From positions 1 to 12,500 of the forward strand of contig NW_013652568.1 of the NCBI RefSeq assembly GCF_000499385.1: 12,500 bases of DNA. Reading direction: 5' to 3'. The notes beneath the pieces are model-generated. The model did no database searches. It saw only the letters and a list, made by a program, of their open reading frames with translations, and was not told the DNA's origin. Origin of the DNA: Eimeria necatrix (taxonomy: Eukaryota; Apicomplexa; Conoidasida; Eucoccidiorida; Eimeriidae). This document shows, in pieces, positions 8,759 to 12,500 of this stretch. Made by a program: the position numbers and the translations under genes. Position 1 is the first letter of the stretch; every line of letters starts with the position of its first letter.

Positions 8759-8889
8759 CTCCTGCCGCTGCTGCTGCTCCTGCCGCTGTTGCTGCTGCTG
8801 CTGCTGCTGCATTCTTCTTCTTTCGTCTCTTTTTAATTTTGTGGCCGAGGTGTCTGTACATCTCATCAGCAAGAAACGCAATGCTTCTG

Positions 8890-8925
<36 letters not shown>

Positions 8926-8930
8926 ACATC

Positions 8931-8962
<32 letters not shown>

Positions 8963-9236
8963 AGCGGAGATCACGGAGAAGCTGCTGCTGCAGCAGCAGA
9001 AAAAGAAACAGCAGCAGCACAAGTGGAGGCGCGACCACATATCTGCTATTGACCAGTACCCTAAACCCTAAACCCTAAACCCTAAACCCTAAACCCTAAA
9101 CCCTTGTGTGCTATCTCCTTTTTGTTTTGTCCCTTTTCACTCTCCCTTTGTCTCCTTTTTGCTGCTGTTAATATTCAGCAAAATCGAAGCTAGAGAATTC
9201 GCTTCGAGGTTTATTGAGGTTGCAGTGCAGGTAAAA

Positions 9237-9280
<44 letters not shown>

Positions 9281-9417
9281 TGCTGCTGTTGCCGACCTTG
9301 CTGCTACTGTGGCTTCTGCTCTACAAGATTTCAAAAGCTCTTGCAGCAGCAGCAGCAGCTCCTGCTGTTGCTGCAGTCACAAGGAGCAACTCGGATTATT
9401 TTTCAATGCTTCACCTT

Positions 9418-9465
<48 letters not shown>

Positions 9466-9577
9466 GTTTTGTGCTGTAGGCTGATGTTGAGTCCTGCTCT
9501 TCTGAGGAGACACCTGAGGAGACACCTGCTGCTCTCTTGAAAGCAGCAAAGCCCCTTGGCACTGTCATCAAGGGGTA

Positions 9578-9618
<41 letters not shown>

Positions 9619-9951
9619 TCTGCTGCCTCTGCTGCCTCTGCTGCCTCTGCTACTGCTGCTGCTGATGCTGCCTCTGCTGCTGCTGCTGCTGCTGATGCTG
9701 CTTCTTCTGCTGCTAATGCTGCCTCTTCTGCAGCTGCTGCTGCTGTTTCTGCTGCTGCTGCTGTTCTTGTTGCTGCGGCTGTAGAATTATTGCTGCTATC
9801 CCGCCTCACTGTTGTTGCTGCTGCTAGTTCAGTAGCTGCTGCTGCTGCTGCTGCTGCTGGAACAGCGGCTGCATCAGTAACAACAGCAGCAGCAAGCATT
9901 GCTGCCTTTTATGTGCTTTTTTGCTGCAGCGGCTGGAGTCGCAGTAACTGA
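4268..9951 (+). CDS. Gene 2: long coiled-coil protein encoded by about 15 micro-exons (multi-exon span)
   Basis: I joined exons 4268-4363, 5096-5161, 5594-5659, 6056-6127, 6456-6531, 6893-6930, 7003-7071, 7170-7283, 7631-7666, 7971-8036, 8331-8396, 8625-8674, 8965-9055, 9179-9230, 9480-9574 and a probable terminal 9930-9951. The product is about 355 residues, nearly all charged amphipathic helix (for example RLEADKKNL|SRTIARLRGKL and QFDQLQIFANDLAAEKEE), ending in an acidic tail (ESCSSEETPEETPAALL). Hydrophobic residues keep 3-4 spacing across junctions, which supports the joins. Only about 19% of the span is coding. The true start lies upstream of 4268, since no ATG opens that exon. One junction (after 7666) does not keep phase. 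I see no motor, catalytic, signal or membrane segment. The family is unknown, and a cytoskeletal or scaffold role is inference from the coiled coil alone. Confidence 0.6.
4364..5095 (+). other. Gene 2 intron a, degenerate CTG with a TTCTACTTCGG minisatellite
   Basis: This 732-nt intron is almost wholly CTG-derived. From about 4846 to 5090 the CTG tract is broken at 34-39-bp spacing by CTTCTACTTCGGCTG-like inserts (near 4849, 4888, 4922, 4960, 4996), which decay to CTACTTCCGCTG near 5027 and 5059. It ends in a CTG array then CAG, forming the acceptor at 5095. I see no coding segment outside the repeat. Confidence 0.55.
5096..5161 (+). CDS. Gene 2 exon b
   Basis: Twenty-two codons lie between CTGCTGCAG| and GAG|GTCACG, phase 0/0. 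It reads TLAHRVVHDLKERRLMSNQL then Ala-Glu. Heptad core residues L, V, M, L are in register with exons a and c. Confidence 0.68.
5170..5435. repeat. AAACCCT telomere-like array, degenerate, with a short inverted end
   Basis: About seven near-perfect AAACCCT units (5170-5219) sit eight bases downstream of the exon b donor. They decay into scattered AAACCCT copies separated by AT-rich spacers to about 5414, then flip to TTTAGGG at 5415-5435. It lies inside gene 2 intron b. Confidence 0.92.
5453..5492 (+). other. Candidate cassette exon between inverted telomere-like arrays
   Basis: A non-repetitive island inside intron b, bounded by CCCTGCAG| and CAAA|GTTTGG, reads HREFHVAACDSLQ in phase 0 and leaves in phase 1. 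The next acceptor is a tandem one (CTAG|GTAG|). Using its second AG (exon from 5598) would restore the coiled-coil frame exactly. The constitutive model skips it and keeps better heptad spacing. Confidence 0.27.
5500..5583. repeat. TTTAGGG telomere-like array, inverted relative to 5170-5219
   Basis: TTTAGGG units, some degenerate, end about ten bases before the 3' splice site of exon c. With the AAACCCT array at the start of the same intron, they form an inverted pair able to fold in the pre-mRNA. Confidence 0.92.
5594..5659 (+). CDS. Gene 2 exon c
   Basis: Twenty-two codons after ATTGCTAG| and before CTG|GTTAGG, phase 0/0. It reads VEQKLLEEKEQSKRLEADKK then Asn-Leu. An alternative acceptor four bases downstream (GTAG|AGCAA) exists. 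Confidence 0.66.
5660..6055 (+). other. Gene 2 intron c, CTG/CAG arrays in both orientations
   Basis: CTG arrays with TTG interruptions (5673-5765) are followed by CAG (5849-5870) running straight into CTG (5871-5889), and a (CTG)n block at 6006-6052 ending in CAG forms the acceptor. Two short coding-like scraps (from 5792, EVLLKSETL; from 5929, AKQQQQQLLLLLQLAWIN) lack a donor that fits the flanking phase. Confidence 0.5.
6056..6127 (+). CDS. Gene 2 exon d
   Basis: Twenty-four codons between (CTG)nCTGCAG| and CAA|GTGAGG, phase 0/0. It reads SRTIARLRGKLEEANNEINA then LRNQ, a textbook heptad pattern (I, L, L, A, I, L) continuing from exon c. Confidence 0.7.
6128..6455 (+). other. Gene 2 intron d, mixed CAG then CTG arrays
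   Basis: CAG arrays (6178-6213, 6220-6238 and 6271-6294) precede CTG-rich sequence (6370-6450). The acceptor is CTGCTACTACAG|. The segment FELLQQQQRKKQQ near 6240 is coding-like, but no acceptor fits the required phase. Confidence 0.5.
6456..6531 (+). CDS. Gene 2 exon e
   Basis: Phase 0 in, phase 1 out (ATG G|GTGCGT). It reads AGALSTERQKAQQQAEMFRH then NIKGM. The phase-1 exit is met by the next exon, which rebuilds a Gly codon. Confidence 0.66.
6532..6892 (+). other. Gene 2 intron e, CTG array with a 15-bp minisatellite
   Basis: It contains (CTG)n with CTT and CTC interruptions and five exact copies of TTCTTGCTGCTGCTG at 6762-6836. The acceptor CTCTGCAG| is at 6892. Confidence 0.55.
6893..6930 (+). 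CDS. Gene 2 exon f, ending at a proposed GC-AG donor
   Basis: It enters in phase 1 (G|GA = Gly) and reads DLQRNLTEELAE, in register with exon e. The frame continues into a Gln run and hits TAA at 6994. The only phase-compatible exit before the stop is GAG|GCAAGC, which resembles the known GC-AG class donor. Confidence 0.5.
7003..7071 (+). CDS. Gene 2 exon g
   Basis: It enters in phase 0 after ACAACAG| and reads QQNWLFERFELANNTIDSRL then SFR. The exit is AGG|GTTTCT, phase 0. The last codons and the donor coincide with a single TTTAGGGTTT unit, so the splice site may derive from the telomere-like repeat. Confidence 0.48.
7105..7162. repeat. TTTAGGG telomere-like array
   Basis: About eight tandem TTTAGGG units fill most of the 98-nt intron between exons g and h and end seven bases before the acceptor. 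No polypyrimidine tract separates them from the splice site. Confidence 0.96.
7170..7283 (+). CDS. Gene 2 exon h
   Basis: Thirty-eight codons between GCGTCAG| and AAA|GTAGAC, phase 0/0. It begins ARERVSAVKKAFRSKVGELQ and continues KEHEQWRVIIENHQQTLK. Heptad core V, V, F, L, W, I. It is the longest exon and one of the clearest. Confidence 0.7.
7284..7630 (+). other. Gene 2 intron h, CTG then TTTAGGG
   Basis: (CTG)n at 7291-7346 and CAG abutting CTG at 7451-7488 precede the telomere-like array (7557-7618). The acceptor is GGTCTGGCTTAG|. A 23-nt scrap at 7532-7554 between an AG and a GT is phase-incompatible and was not used. Confidence 0.55.
7557..7618. repeat. TTTAGGG telomere-like array, slightly degenerate
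   Basis: About nine heptamer units with TTTGGGG and TCTAGGG variants lie immediately upstream of the exon i acceptor. Confidence 0.94.
7631..7666 (+). CDS. Gene 2 exon i (twelve codons)
   Basis: Flanked by GGCTTAG| and the strong donor CAA|GTAAGC, phase 0/0, reading EWQDKYEQSQSQ. The next clear exon needs phase 2, so either a micro-exon is missing, an internal GTATGA donor (after 7644) is used, or the model is wrong here. Confidence 0.5.
7667..7970 (+). other. Gene 2 intron i with a 46-bp tandem duplication
   Basis: It holds CTG-rich sequence with an exact 46-bp direct duplication (7758-7803 and 7804-7849) and (CTG)n at 7913-7944. The 3' end offers three CAG acceptors in tandem (exon starting at 7968, 7971 or 7974), all giving the same downstream frame. 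Confidence 0.5.
7758..7849. repeat. 46-bp exact tandem duplication
   Basis: The two copies are identical from GCTGTTGCTG to CGAATGAGG. They contain non-CTG sequence (AGAGCTATTGCTACGAATG), so this is a segmental copy and not simple triplet expansion. Confidence 0.95.
7971..8036 (+). CDS. Gene 2 exon j
   Basis: It reads KKVLLESLQVEAEKAAMERL and leaves in phase 2 (CTC AG|GTAGGT). The G at 8331 completes Arg. The start is one of three tandem CAG acceptors. The alternative phase-0 frame (KKSAAGEFAGRG) is not helical and leads to a stop in the next exon, so it was rejected. Confidence 0.62.
8242..8310. repeat. AAACCCT telomere-like array
   Basis: About ten AAACCCT units with one CCCCAAA variant, in intron j, ending 20 bases before the exon k acceptor. 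Confidence 0.95.
8331..8396 (+). CDS. Gene 2 exon k
   Basis: Acceptor TTGTCTTGCAG|, phase 2 in and out, reading SQFDQLQIFANDLAAEKEET then His. The donor CACGC|GTCTGC is weak but is the only GT before the telomere-like array. It preserves phase and heptad register into exon l. Confidence 0.6.
8404..8452. repeat. AAACCCT telomere-like array (seven perfect units)
   Basis: Seven exact heptamers begin seven bases after the exon k boundary. They are inverted relative to the array at 8542-8604 in the same intron. Confidence 0.96.
8457..8529 (+). other. Coding-like island in the loop between inverted arrays
   Basis: Between CTCGAG| and CACGC|GTAAAG it reads FAKEKKSEFEKHALL, which is helical and charged. 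Its exit phase (2) fits exon l, but its entry phase (1) does not fit exon k. It may be a decayed exon, a cassette exon, or chance. In phase 2 it meets a TGA. Confidence 0.25.
8542..8604. repeat. TTTAGGG telomere-like array
   Basis: About nine units, degenerate at the 5' end and perfect from about 8562. It sits 20 bases upstream of the exon l acceptor. Confidence 0.95.
8625..8674 (+). CDS. Gene 2 exon l
   Basis: Acceptor GTGGCGTCAG|, phase 2 in, phase 1 out at CTG A|GTACGT. It reads QLRQQLQLNEQLQAEL. The split Ala and Thr codons are both completed by the neighbours. Confidence 0.68.
8675..8964 (+). other. Gene 2 intron l, CTG arrays
   Basis: Two CTG blocks (8683-8810 with interruptions, and 8896-8960) flank a non-repeat stretch, 8811-8890, with TTTTAATTTTGTGGCCGAG. 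That stretch could supply an alternative acceptor before EVSVHLISKKRNAS. The intron ends GCTGTTGCAG|. Confidence 0.5.
8965..9055 (+). CDS. Gene 2 exon m
   Basis: Phase 1 in (A|CG = Thr), phase 2 out at GAC CA|GTACCC. It reads EITEKLLLQQQKKKQQQHKW then RRDHISAID. The donor GT touches the first telomere-like unit. Confidence 0.66.
9058..9104. repeat. AAACCCT telomere-like array
   Basis: About six and a half units directly at the exon m donor. The rest of the intron is a long pyrimidine-rich tract ending TTAATATTCAG|. Confidence 0.96.
9179..9230 (+). CDS. Gene 2 exon n
   Basis: It follows the strongest polypyrimidine tract in the gene. Phase 2 in (CA|C = His), phase 0 out at CAG|GTAAAA. It reads KIEAREFASRFIEVAVQ, with core residues A, F, F, V in register with exon m. 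Confidence 0.67.
9231..9479 (+). other. Gene 2 intron n, CTG then CAG arrays
   Basis: (CTG)n at 9236-9275 and (CAG)n at 9419-9464. Between them 9334-9418 holds short coding-like frames (SHKEQLGLFFNASP ending at TAG; SQGATRIIFQ) that give poor or terminating continuations. The acceptor used is TGCTGTAG|. Confidence 0.45.
9480..9574 (+). CDS. Gene 2 exon o, acidic tail
   Basis: Phase 0 in, phase 2 out at AAG GG|GTATTG. It reads ADVESCSSEETPEETPAALL then KAAKPLGTVIKG. The peptide EETP occurs twice through a 12-bp tandem duplication (GAGGAGACACCT). The coiled coil ends here. Confidence 0.55.
9575..9929 (+). other. Gene 2 intron o, CTG with GCCTCT and GATGCT interruptions
   Basis: CTG array with a 9-bp CTGCCTCTG-type repeat (about 9615-9650) and further degenerate CTG to 9865. 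It ends in a strong acceptor, GTGCTTTTTTGCTGCAG| at 9929. Confidence 0.5.
9930..9951 (+). CDS. Probable terminal exon of gene 2
   Basis: Phase 2 entry completes Gly and reads GWSRSN then TGA (9949-9951). The phase match and strong acceptor support it. A GTAACT donor within it (9944) leaves open that the gene continues, for example to the frame KNQQKHREQQ that stops at 10088. Confidence 0.38.
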
Positions 9952-9955
9952 GTTC

Positions 9956-9997
<42 letters not shown>

Positions 9998-10176
9998 CCA
10001 CAAGTCAGCAGCAGCAGCAGCATCACTACCACCAAAAATCAGCAGAAGCATCGGGAGCAGCAGCAGCAGCAGCAGCAGCGCTACCACTAGAACCCGGCAG
10101 CAGCAGCATCAGCAGCAGCAGCAGCAGCATCACCTCCAAAAAGCAGCAGCAGCAGCAGCATAAGCAGCATCAGCAT

Positions 10177-10213
<37 letters not shown>

Positions 10214-10260
10214 GTGTGAGCTTCTGCTGCTGCTCCCACAATGAATGTTTGCTTCTTGAA
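9952..10260. repeat. CAG-rich tract downstream of gene 2
   Basis: CAG arrays at 9957-9995, 10006-10022, 10055-10079, 10097-10129, 10143-10160 and 10177-10212, with CAT and CAC interruptions. Possible 3' UTR. No independent gene is supported. Confidence 0.7.
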
Positions 10261-10308
10261 ATTTTGTTTAAAAGAAAGGAAAAAAGTTTTGCTGCCTTCT
10301 GGCAAATT

Positions 10309-10314
10309 AATAAA
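10309..10314 (+). promoter_or_regulatory. Possible polyadenylation signal AATAAA
   Basis: AATAAA lies in an AT-rich stretch about 360 bases after the probable gene 2 stop. Poly(A) signals are weakly conserved in apicomplexans, so this is only positional support. Confidence 0.25.
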
Positions 10315-10339
10315 ATTATTTTTAAAGATTTTTTTTAGC

Positions 10340-10598
10340 TTTCTTTTTTGCTGCTGTTGCTGCTGTTGCTGCTGTTGCTGCTGTTGCTATTGCTGCTGCT
10401 GCTGCGTTTGCTGCTGTTGCTGTTATCGCTGCTTTTGCTGCTGTTGCTGCTTCTGCTGCTTTTGCTGCTGTGCTGCTTCTGCTGTTTCTGCTGCTGTTGT
10501 CACCAATTCTTTTGCCGTTGCAGGTTTTGTTGCTGCTGCTGTTGTTGCTGCTGCTGCTTCTGCTGCTGTGCTGCTGCTGCTGCTGCTGTTGCTGCTGC

Positions 10599-10631
<33 letters not shown>

Positions 10632-10658
10632 TGCTGCTGCTGTTGCTGCTGCTGCTGT

Positions 10659-10723
<65 letters not shown>
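10340..10723. repeat. CTG tract with higher-order periods of 9 and 15 bp
   Basis: TTGCTGCTG (9-bp period) near 10350-10385 and GTTGCTGCTGCTGCT (15-bp period) near 10625-10690, ending in a longer pure CTG array to 10723. Frames here are repeat artefacts. Confidence 0.85.
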
Positions 10724-10724
<1 letters not shown>

Positions 10725-10780
10725 GCCTAATTGGTCGCCACTCGAGGCGCCTTTTGCTGCAGAGCAGCAAATAAACTGCA

Positions 10781-11188
10781 GCAGCTTTTTGGATTTTAAA
10801 ATTCTTTTTTTATTTTTCTTTTTTTCTTTTTTTCTTTTTTTCTTTTCTTTTTCAATTCAAATTGTCTAGACTCTTTAATGCCATTATTTATTTTTTAATT
10901 CTTTATAAATTCTTTTTTATTTCTTTTTTATTCTTTTTTATTCTTCCTATTTCTTTTTATTTCCTTTTATTTTGTGTTTCTTTTTTATTTCTTGAATTCT
11001 TATTTCTGTAATTTTTATTTCTCCTTTATTTGCTTTTATTTATTTATTTATTTTAATTTATTTTTATTAATTTAATTTATTTTAATTTATTTTTATTTAT
11101 TTTTAATTTTTGGCCTTTTCAAGTTTTGCTGCTGCTGTGCTCCTGGTGGAGAATGGCTGTCCAGGACTTTCAACTTTTTATTTTTCAT

Positions 11189-11247
<59 letters not shown>

Positions 11248-11525
11248 TGTATTTGCTTGTTTTTAATATTTATTTGTTTATTTATCATTTGTTTTTATTA
11301 TTAATTTGTTAATTTATTGTTTTTATTATTTATTATTTGTTTTTATTATTAACTTATTTATGTATTATTTGTTTTTATTATTTATTTACCTGTATATTGT
11401 TTATTTTTATTATTTGTTTATTTATTTATATTGTTATATATTTATTTACATTTATTTATTTCTTTTCTGTGTATTTGTTAATTTATTTATTTACTTAGTC
11501 TTCACTGTTTGCTATATTTTCCTTT

Positions 11526-11556
<31 letters not shown>

Positions 11557-11690
11557 TTTGTTTATTTATTTATTTGCGTTTTCCAAGAATGAAGATTAAA
11601 GAAACTTACATTGAAAGAGGAAAAAACATTTCAAATTTAAATCCAAATATTCCATTTTGTTTTATTTCAAAAGTTCCCAAAAAAGCTCTC
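10781..11690. other. AT-rich, T-biased intergenic region with (ATTT)n arrays
   Basis: The + strand is dominated by T runs. A clean (ATTT)n array of about 15 units is at 11187-11248 and another at about 11526-11574, with degenerate TTTATT between them. I see no gene. Open frames on + are Leu/Phe/Tyr/Ile-only translations of the repeat. Confidence 0.75.
11187..11248. repeat. (ATTT)n tetranucleotide array
   Basis: About fifteen tandem ATTT units with no interruption. Confidence 0.95.
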
Positions 11691-11961
11691 AAGCAGCAGC
11701 TGCTGCAGCATTCACTGCAGCAGCAGCAGCAACAGCAGCAGCAGCAAAGTCTGCAGCAGCAGCAGCAGCATTTACAGCAGCAGCAGCAGCTGTATTCACA
11801 GCAGCAGCATTTGCAGCATTTACACCAGCGGCAGCAGAAGCATTTGCAGCAGCAGCAGCAGCATTGACAGCAGCAGCAGCAGCAGCGGCAGCAGCAGCAG
11901 TTACTGCAGCAGCAGCAGCAGCAGCAGCAGCAGTTACTGCAGCAGCAGCAGCAGCAGCAAG
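11691..11961. repeat. CAG block with a CATTTACAG-type interruption, embedded in AT-rich DNA
   Basis: CAG arrays are interrupted at irregular intervals by CATTCACTG, CATTTACAG, TTACTG and similar units, giving a loose minisatellite. Both strands are open. Nothing outside the repeat looks coding. Confidence 0.85.
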
Positions 11962-12360
11962 AGGATATTCCAAGTGTCTCCTTTTGCTGCTTCCAAATTA
12001 ATTCTCAAGACACAAAAGAGGACAAAATGCCTTTTGTCTCCTTTGTCCATTTGCTGCTTTTTTATTTATTTATTTTTTTTAATTTCCTTTTAATTCTCTT
12101 TTTAATTCTTTTTTAATTCTTTTTAATTCTTTCTGAATTCTTTTAAATTATTTTAAATTCTTTTAAACTCTTAATTCCTTTTAATTCTTTTCTAGTTCCT
12201 TTTTAGTTTCTTTTAATTTCTTTTTTTTTCTTTTTGTGTCTTCTTTTGTTTCCCTTATTGTTTCTCTTTTTTTGTTATTTTATTTCTATTTTTATTTCTA
12301 TTTTTATTATTTTTATTTTTATTTTTATTTTTTAAATTTGACTTTTAATTAAATCAGCAG
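11962..12360. other. AT-rich, T-biased intergenic region
   Basis: Mostly TTTTAATTCTTT-like sequence. An imperfect hairpin at 12015-12044 pairs AAAGAGGACAAAA with TTTTGTCTCCTTT (11 of 13). No gene seen. Confidence 0.6.
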
Positions 12361-12430
12361 CAAAAGCCTCTACTGATTTGCTGCAGCAGCAAAGAAAGAC
12401 GAAAAAGAGATGATTGGCTTTGCTGACACT
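12361..12430 (+). other. Coding-like scrap before a telomere-like array
   Basis: After TTGCTGCAG| a frame reads AKKDEKEMIGFADTL before running into the heptamer array, where it stops. This resembles the exon-then-AAACCCT layout of gene 2 and may be an exon of a third gene, but there is no GT donor in it. Confidence 0.22.
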
Positions 12431-12470
12431 CTAAACCCTAAACCCTAAACCCTAAACCCTAAACCCTAAA
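12431..12470. repeat. AAACCCT telomere-like array
   Basis: About five and a half tandem units. It is interstitial, since non-repeat sequence follows to the window end. Confidence 0.95.
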
Positions 12471-12500
12471 AAATCGAAAAAGGATAGGAGAACGCAAGAA

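Noticed and set aside
5170..9104. A true chromosome end
   Set aside because: The heptamer arrays are short, occur in both orientations, and are followed by unique exons, so they are interstitial.
10241..10869. Long + frames of Cys, Leu or Ala
   Set aside because: Six-frame openness of CTG accounts for them entirely.
11110..11599. Phe/Leu/Ile/Tyr-rich frames that look like membrane proteins
   Set aside because: They are translations of (ATTT)n and T-rich DNA, with no charged or complex segments.
1..12500. A CRISPR array, phage or other prokaryotic defence system
   Set aside because: The repeats are tandem without unique spacers of fixed size, and gene structure is eukaryotic.

Overview
The window looks like nuclear DNA of a coccidian apicomplexan, almost certainly an Eimeria species. 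Three signatures point there. There are dense CAG/CTG trinucleotide arrays, read as Gln, Ala, Ser or Leu runs. There are repeated interstitial blocks of the telomere-type heptamer AAACCCT/TTTAGGG. The genes are split into small exons separated by repeat-filled introns. Eimeria chromosomes are known to carry 'feature-rich' segments with exactly these two repeat types. I cannot name the species. There is no bacterial, viral, rRNA or tRNA signal. (CTG)n and (CAG)n are stop-free in all six frames, so most long open frames here are artefacts and were left out.

Layout. 1-264: CTG-rich 5' flank. 265-2392: gene 1 on +, two exons joined across a CTG-repeat intron (988-1306), encoding an unrecognised protein of about 602 residues loaded with homopolymer runs. 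2393-3250: 3' flank and intergenic DNA with a cluster of palindromes, including a perfect 62-bp CTG/CAG palindrome just after the stop. 3255-3776: a Gly/Ala/Pro-rich open frame built on GGGGCCCC palindromes, possibly the 5' part of gene 2. About 4268-9951: gene 2 on +, resolved by hand into about 15 short exons (36-114 nt) joined by phase-compatible GT-AG junctions and one proposed GC-AG junction. Its introns are CTG/CAG arrays and telomere-like arrays. 9952-10780: CAG/CTG arrays and a possible polyadenylation signal. 10781-12360: AT-rich, T-biased intergenic DNA with (ATTT)n arrays and an embedded CAG block. 12361-12500: a coding-like scrap followed by another AAACCCT array.

The best-supported result is gene 2. 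The spliced exons give one coiled-coil protein (about 355 residues from the first exon I can place) in which the a/d heptad register runs unbroken across most proposed junctions. That agreement is independent of the splice-site motifs. One junction (after 7666) is out of phase and unresolved. The two genes treat the same repeats differently: gene 1 carries CAG runs in its coding sequence, while gene 2 keeps nearly all repeats in introns, where CTG arrays ending in CAG form several 3' splice sites. I assigned no molecular function to either gene.
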